A stretch of DNA of 64,000 nt, taken from positions 6,749,001 through 6,813,000 of the forward strand of contig NC_133123.1 of NCBI RefSeq assembly GCF_033568475.1, read 5' to 3'. Shown here piece by piece: positions 59,401 to 64,000 of this stretch (position 1 is the first letter of the stretch; every line of letters starts with the position of its first letter). The DNA is from Henckelia pumila (Eukaryota; Streptophyta; Magnoliopsida; Lamiales; Gesneriaceae). The translations under genes were made by a program, and so were the position numbers. Under the pieces are notes generated by a model. That model was not told the origin of the DNA. It worked only from the letters and a program-made list of their open reading frames with translations, and made no database searches.

Positions 59401-60508
59401 TCATTTCATAAAACGTTCGAAAAATCCAACTAATTTTCTACATCGCAATTGCAAGTTTCCCCGTTCGTTCGATACTCAGATTCGACTTTTTTTCCTCCTA
59501 TGGGGGTGTAAGGGCTGATTCATACAAGTCCACGCATTATCCGCCACCGAAACAGTGTAAATTGCTAAAATTTTGTGATTGTGCCAATTTGTCTGTCTTT
59601 TACGTTTATTACTGTTTGTTTGTGAATCTGTTATTCTCATTGAGTATTTCTATTCGTTTGTATCAACTACTCTGTTTTGATTAGTTAATGAAGCTAAGCT
59701 CAATGTAAGAGTTTGATTCGGTTTTAGCTGCCTTACACTGAATAACTTTGACAGTGGTAATTGCTTTTCAGCTTAATTTCCCTGCACGCCACCTATCCAC
59801 CAACGATATGGAGAGAATAAAATTTGAATCTTGTTTGAGCTGCTGCTTAAGAACTTGATTACTGGGTTGAATTTTTTCTTTCCTTCTATGATGTGTTTAT
59901 GATGTGAATATCTTGAAATACTATTTATCCATGAGCTTCATGACAACTTCTTATGCTATAATGTTTTTTTAGTAACTAGCTGTGTAACAGGCACCGGATA
60001 ACATATCTGGACTAAATAAATTCATAATTCAATTGTAACAACATTTAATTTATTTTTTTTAATGCAGGCCTCATCACGGTGCTATGAATTTGTTCCCTTG
60101 TTGTTGATTCATGTTCAGCTGTGGATTATTCTTCAAAGGATTATTGAGTCTTTGGACATCAATGTGACACTATTTCCTGTTAGCCATCAACTTCTGTGGG
60201 CAGGGGCCTTTGCTAGCCCCAATCTTCCATCCGATTCAAAGGGTAACCTTAGGTGGTGTTTGGAAGAGCTTTTAGAAGCACTTCTCAGCTTTTCCGTTAA
60301 CAAAAATTTGAAATTTTGTAAACTTTTGTTAATGAAAAACTGGGAAGTGCTTCTTAGAAGCTCTCCCAAACACTACCTTAGTATGTTGTTTCATGCTAGA
60401 AGTAGTTTTTATTTTTGCTAATTTACTCAGTGGGTGATAATTAAATTTGAGTGGTCTTGGCCATAATGCTTGGTTGATATTGTACTGTATGTGACAGGGA
60501 TTTTGATC
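59401..60508 (+). other. Probable 5' leader and leader intron of the HBS1-like gene
   Basis: 59400-59560 has a mixed-composition, pyrimidine-containing stretch (CCCCGTTCGTTCGATACTCAG) that could be the first non-coding exon. The coding exon begins after an acceptor AG at 60496-60497, 11 bases before the ATG. The 119-aa ORF at 60062-60421 is intronic and overlaps a MITE. Confidence 0.45.
60252..60377. mobile_element. Tourist-type MITE (PIF/Harbinger) in the leader intron
   Basis: A 126-bp near-perfect hairpin: GGTGGTGTTTGGAAGAGC at the left and the reverse of GGTAGTGTTTGGGAGAGC at the right, flanked by TTA on both sides (60249-60251, 60378-60380). Long inverted repeats, GTGTTTGG ends and a 3-bp TTA duplication are the Tourist hallmarks. 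Confidence 0.88.
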
Positions 60509-63500
60509 ATGCCTCGCAAAGTGAACTATGGAGTTGATTATGATGATGACTATGGTGATGGTTTCGGTGATGACTATGACTATGACTACGAGGATGATTA
60601 TGAAGAATTGCTGGAAAAAGATGAGACTAAGTTTGTGTCTGGTTAGAGAAAAGTTGGCCTGATCAGTTATTGATTGATATTATTTATTTGTTTTGCAAGT
60701 TAAGAGTTTTCTTTTTCTTTTTTCCCCCCACCACATCCATTTTTATTCTCCCATTGACTCTAACTAAGCGGCTGAAGGCAGATTGCCTTGCAGCGGCAGT
60801 CCGGAAACTGCTGGCCGCCTTATCTTAAAGCTTATGATTATTAATTATGATTGACTCTCAATGGAGGTAGATGTGCAGAAAAAAGGAAATCACAGACGAT
60901 ATTTTTGGTGCTGAACTTTTTCTTCACTGGGCTGAGGCCTTATTTATGTTAAACTTCAAACATCATATTTAGTTCCTTGTCAAGCAAATATATGGTTCAT
61001 ATTAAACTGACATCGGTAAAGGATTTCTTGAATCTGTTGTTACTTCATTTCAGTAAGTATCCTCCATTGATGTAAAATTATGGGGTCTGCTTTCCCTCCT
61101 TAAGTTACTTATCTGCAGAAAGACAGGGATCAGTATACCATAGTAATGCTACAGTATGTCAAGGTAGTTTCTGAATTGAAGTTCATTAGTGTTTGGTGTG
61201 AGGTTAATCCCTAAAAGCTTATGGAAAATCGATTCCTTAGGGGTCAGTTCAATCAGTAATGAGAGAAACCATGAGGTTGTCTAGAACGAGCCGCAATGTG
61301 CATCGAAAGCACTGTGTTAAGGCATTATCCTAAAAGCCAAGACCCGTACCGAAACTAGTCCATGATTGAGCTAGTTTTGAGAGCTATTCCCCAAAATTTC
61401 TCATTGAATAAATGAAGATTCACAAAAAAATCATTTGGGCTTCATGTTGACCATATCTTGAAGAAGGAATGAGAGCTTGTCGGCTGAAATGAAGTCATAT
61501 CTTTTAAACCACAATGGTTGTTAATCTCATTGCCTCAGGAATTTTCTGACGACCATACCCATGGAGAAGTAATACTAGAACTTCTACTTAATCTTTGTGT
61601 TCTCTTCTTTGTTTCCTTGAGTCTTTAACAAAAATGTATGCAGTTATTCCAATATATTCTCATTTTCTTGATTGTTTTTATGCGACAGGTACCCCTGACA
61701 TAAAGGCTAAACAGGAACTCCTCCAGACAGAGGTGTGGCTTTGCCCAATATGTGCTTTTGATAATGAAGATAGCATGTCTTCATGTTACATATGTGGAGT
61801 TTTACGTAATCCCTTGAGAAAAATTAATAGCAGCTGTATTCCTGCAGGTATATCTGTTCATTACAGATCTCTCTTTTTTTCTTATCCAAATCTCTCCTGG
61901 TGCATAGTGCATGTCAGACATTAACATTTTGCTCTATCTTGTGTCTCATGCACTGCCTTTTCATGGTCATGTACTTATCAAAGCATCAATTCTCCTGCTC
62001 ATGCTTCTCAAAGGATTTCTTGGAATTACCATATTTCTTTTATTTAACGAGTCTTCTGATTTTCATGGGCTACCCTCTGATGGTTGCATTTTGGCCCTCG
62101 TACTTATTTTCAGTTTTTGTCAGCGGTGCTTTATTTCCTGAAAATACTTTTTAGGGTATATCATTTCCATGTAGTCAATGGCAACATGCAAAGATGGCAG
62201 AGCATCAATTGTGGCCAAGTCTCTTTTTTGGATAGTTTCCACCAAAACCACCACTATATATACTCTTTGAATCACAAGATAATGTTGTTCTGCTGACGAT
62301 GACCTTAACTATCCATGAGCATGGAAATAAATGTGTTGATTTTCTTGATTTTGCAGTGGTTTGGCTGTTAGATTTGTTACGGAGCTAATTAAGGTCATAA
62401 CTTGTTCTGTAGCTGATTGACATCGACTGTTAGACCACAGATTAAGAACTGAATTTATATTGCTAACTGAATAGAAATATTTTCCCAGAGATAAACCTCT
62501 TTACATAAACCCTAGCCAAAGCTAGTATTTCACTATAACTCTGGGTTTATAATTATAGAGGTCATCATTGGATGAGTTTATGGATAAATTAGCCAAAAAC
62601 ACGTGATGTTATATTTATGGCAGACTAATACCCAAAGGTTTGAGCCTGGGAGTGATTCATTGATTGTGGAGTCCTAGTGACCAGCAGTTACATTCCCTGA
62701 ATATTTCGTTTCATATTTTGTGTTAAGATTGTTGGTCGCAGATGGTGGCAGTTGTTATTTAGTTATATATATATATATATATATATATAATTTAATATTT
62801 GGTCACAGTATCAACAAAAGAAACTGGGACATAGTAACCTGTGAAATTCTATTGTACAATGGCTTGGTTTTTTTTTTTTTTTGGTGAGTGATACAATGGC
62901 TTGTTTTGGTTCCTCTTTGGTTGGTCTTCTTAGATACATTTACATTTGCCTTTAATCATCTGTAGAGAAGAATAATAACCAAAATTTCCACCTGTTAGTG
63001 TTTTAGATAAATAATCCTTGGACCTTAGATGATCCAGTAAATGTGAATTTTGGGTTTATTTCTACTCTGCAAACAGCTTTTTTATTTGTTTTATGAGTTG
63101 GAAGAAGTTGCTTTACCATTTTGTTTTGTGCTATATATATTTAATTTGGGCAATTTTACATTCTAAACTGTGCCGCTATTATTATGCTTGGTTGGATAAT
63201 ATTTGAACTAGATCTACTGGTTTATGCTCCTTTGGGGTTTTTGATAGCTTTGTGATTCAACTTTCTTTTGCTTCCATCAAATATTAATTTGTCTTTACGT
63301 GTCTCTAGATCTCGTCTCAAGTGAAAAAGAGATAAAGACGCTGTCTCAATTGGCTGCTGAAGCGCCGGACACCTCTCCAGCTTTAGTGTCAAAAGGGAGA
63401 TTTAGTGCGGAGAAAGAGAAACAATCTGCTTCAGGCAGTGGGAACTATCCTAATAATTCTTTTAGTAGTAAGAACATTGTGTCTAGATCTGGAAACACTG

Positions 63501-64000
63501 ACATTATCAATGAGCAAAACCTGGCATCAATTCTAGAATATAAGCCAGAGACATGGATGATTCCTGACAAAGTAGATGATGGGTTGAGCCAACTTAATCT
63601 CGCAATCGTGAGCTCTCCCCCACCCCAAACCCCTCTTCCTCTATATAAATTTTTTCCTTAGCAACTTGTTTATGTGCAACCATTGTTTATATTTCTTCGT
63701 AAATGCTTAGGTTGGCCATGTTGATTCTGGGAAATCAACACTTTCGGGAAGGTTGCTTCATCTTTTGGGGCAAATATCCCAGAAGGAAATGCGCAAATAT
63801 GAAATGGAAGCCAAACAACAGGTAATATAACAAGTTTTTCCCTTATTCTTATCATGCTTCTGGTTTGGGTAGCTGAAATACATCGTTTTTTTGTTATTTG
63901 ACCAGGGAAAAGGGTCTTTCGCTTATGCATGGGCACTAGATGAAAGTGTTGAAGAAAGGGAGAGGGGTATAACTATGACTGTGGCTGTTGCTTTTTTCAA
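60509..64000 (+). CDS. HBS1: HBS1-like translational GTPase (5' part, runs off right edge)
   Basis: Coding exons 60509-60641, 61689-61847, 63309-63607, 63711-63821 and 63906 to the edge; phases agree at every GT-AG junction. The protein begins [17 protein letters not shown], with an Asp/Tyr-rich acidic N terminus. Exon 2 has a RanBP2-type zinc finger (WLCPIC...CYIC, cysteines 63, 66, 77, 80). A Ser-rich linker follows, then the GTP-binding domain: P-loop GHVDSGKST (199-207) and switch I ERERGIT. HBS1 with Pelota rescues stalled ribosomes and feeds no-go and non-stop mRNA decay; in plants the same locus can give a SKI7-like splice form. No break is visible in the part seen. The long introns, especially 60642-61688 and 61848-63308, contain only MITE, (AT)n and short spurious ORFs. 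Confidence 0.92.

Noticed and set aside
60062..60421. 119-aa plus-strand ORF
   Set aside because: Lies in the leader intron and overlaps the Tourist MITE hairpin.
61595..62296. Plus ORFs longer than the RanBP2 exon
   Set aside because: They read through splice sites into introns; only 61689-61847 is coding.
1..64000. CRISPR array, operon, phage or other prokaryotic system
   Set aside because: Introns, LTR elements, MITEs and base composition are plant nuclear; no array of spaced direct repeats seen.

Overview
The window is nuclear DNA of a flowering plant. It is AT-rich, has split genes with GT-AG introns, and is dominated by plant-type Ty1/copia retrotransposons, Helitron-like elements and MITEs. 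The third ORF of the leftmost retroelement resembles plant transposon-like proteins I associate with Gesneriaceae/Lamiales. That taxonomic hint comes from memory and is not proven here.

Left part (1-12.35 kb): a nest of retroelements. A SIRE-type copia element lies on the minus strand (third ORF, pol, gag, primer site and one 1,276-bp LTR at 7220-8495). Its other LTR is outside the window. It is inserted into an older minus-strand copia copy (8496-9835), which belongs to the same family as a nearly complete plus-strand element at 20638-26856. A decayed Tnt1-like pol remnant with its 3' LTR follows (10.4-12.35 kb).

Middle part (12.35-43.8 kb): two large Helitron-like non-autonomous elements built of iterated internal segments (13.1-18.05 kb and 27.9-31.9 kb), a RALF peptide-hormone gene (19.0-19.4 kb), the 6.2-kb copia element with two 251-bp LTRs, a solo LTR with a perfect 5-bp target duplication (32.5-34.4 kb), an O-methyltransferase exon-2 relic (34.6-34.9 kb), a Stowaway MITE, a hAT-like element inside LTR-like DNA (36.5-38.4 kb), a foldback element and a 5'-truncated L1-type LINE (40.4-42.8 kb).

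Right part (43.8-64 kb): the host genes. These are a two-exon plant O-methyltransferase (minus, 363 aa), a five-exon WSD1-like wax ester synthase/diacylglycerol acyltransferase (plus, 477 aa), and the first five coding exons of an HBS1-like translational GTPase that runs off the right edge. MITEs, foldbacks and AT-rich intergenic DNA lie between them. The host genes do not form an obvious pathway. The O-methyltransferase relic and the intact gene are same-strand paralogues 9 kb apart, so they probably arose by local duplication.

The most interesting unexplained signal is a 54-57 codon hydrophobic ORF between the 5' LTR and gag. It is kept open, without indels, in two copies of the same copia family and is too short for usual ORF filters. 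No prokaryotic-type system (operon, CRISPR, attachment site) is present.
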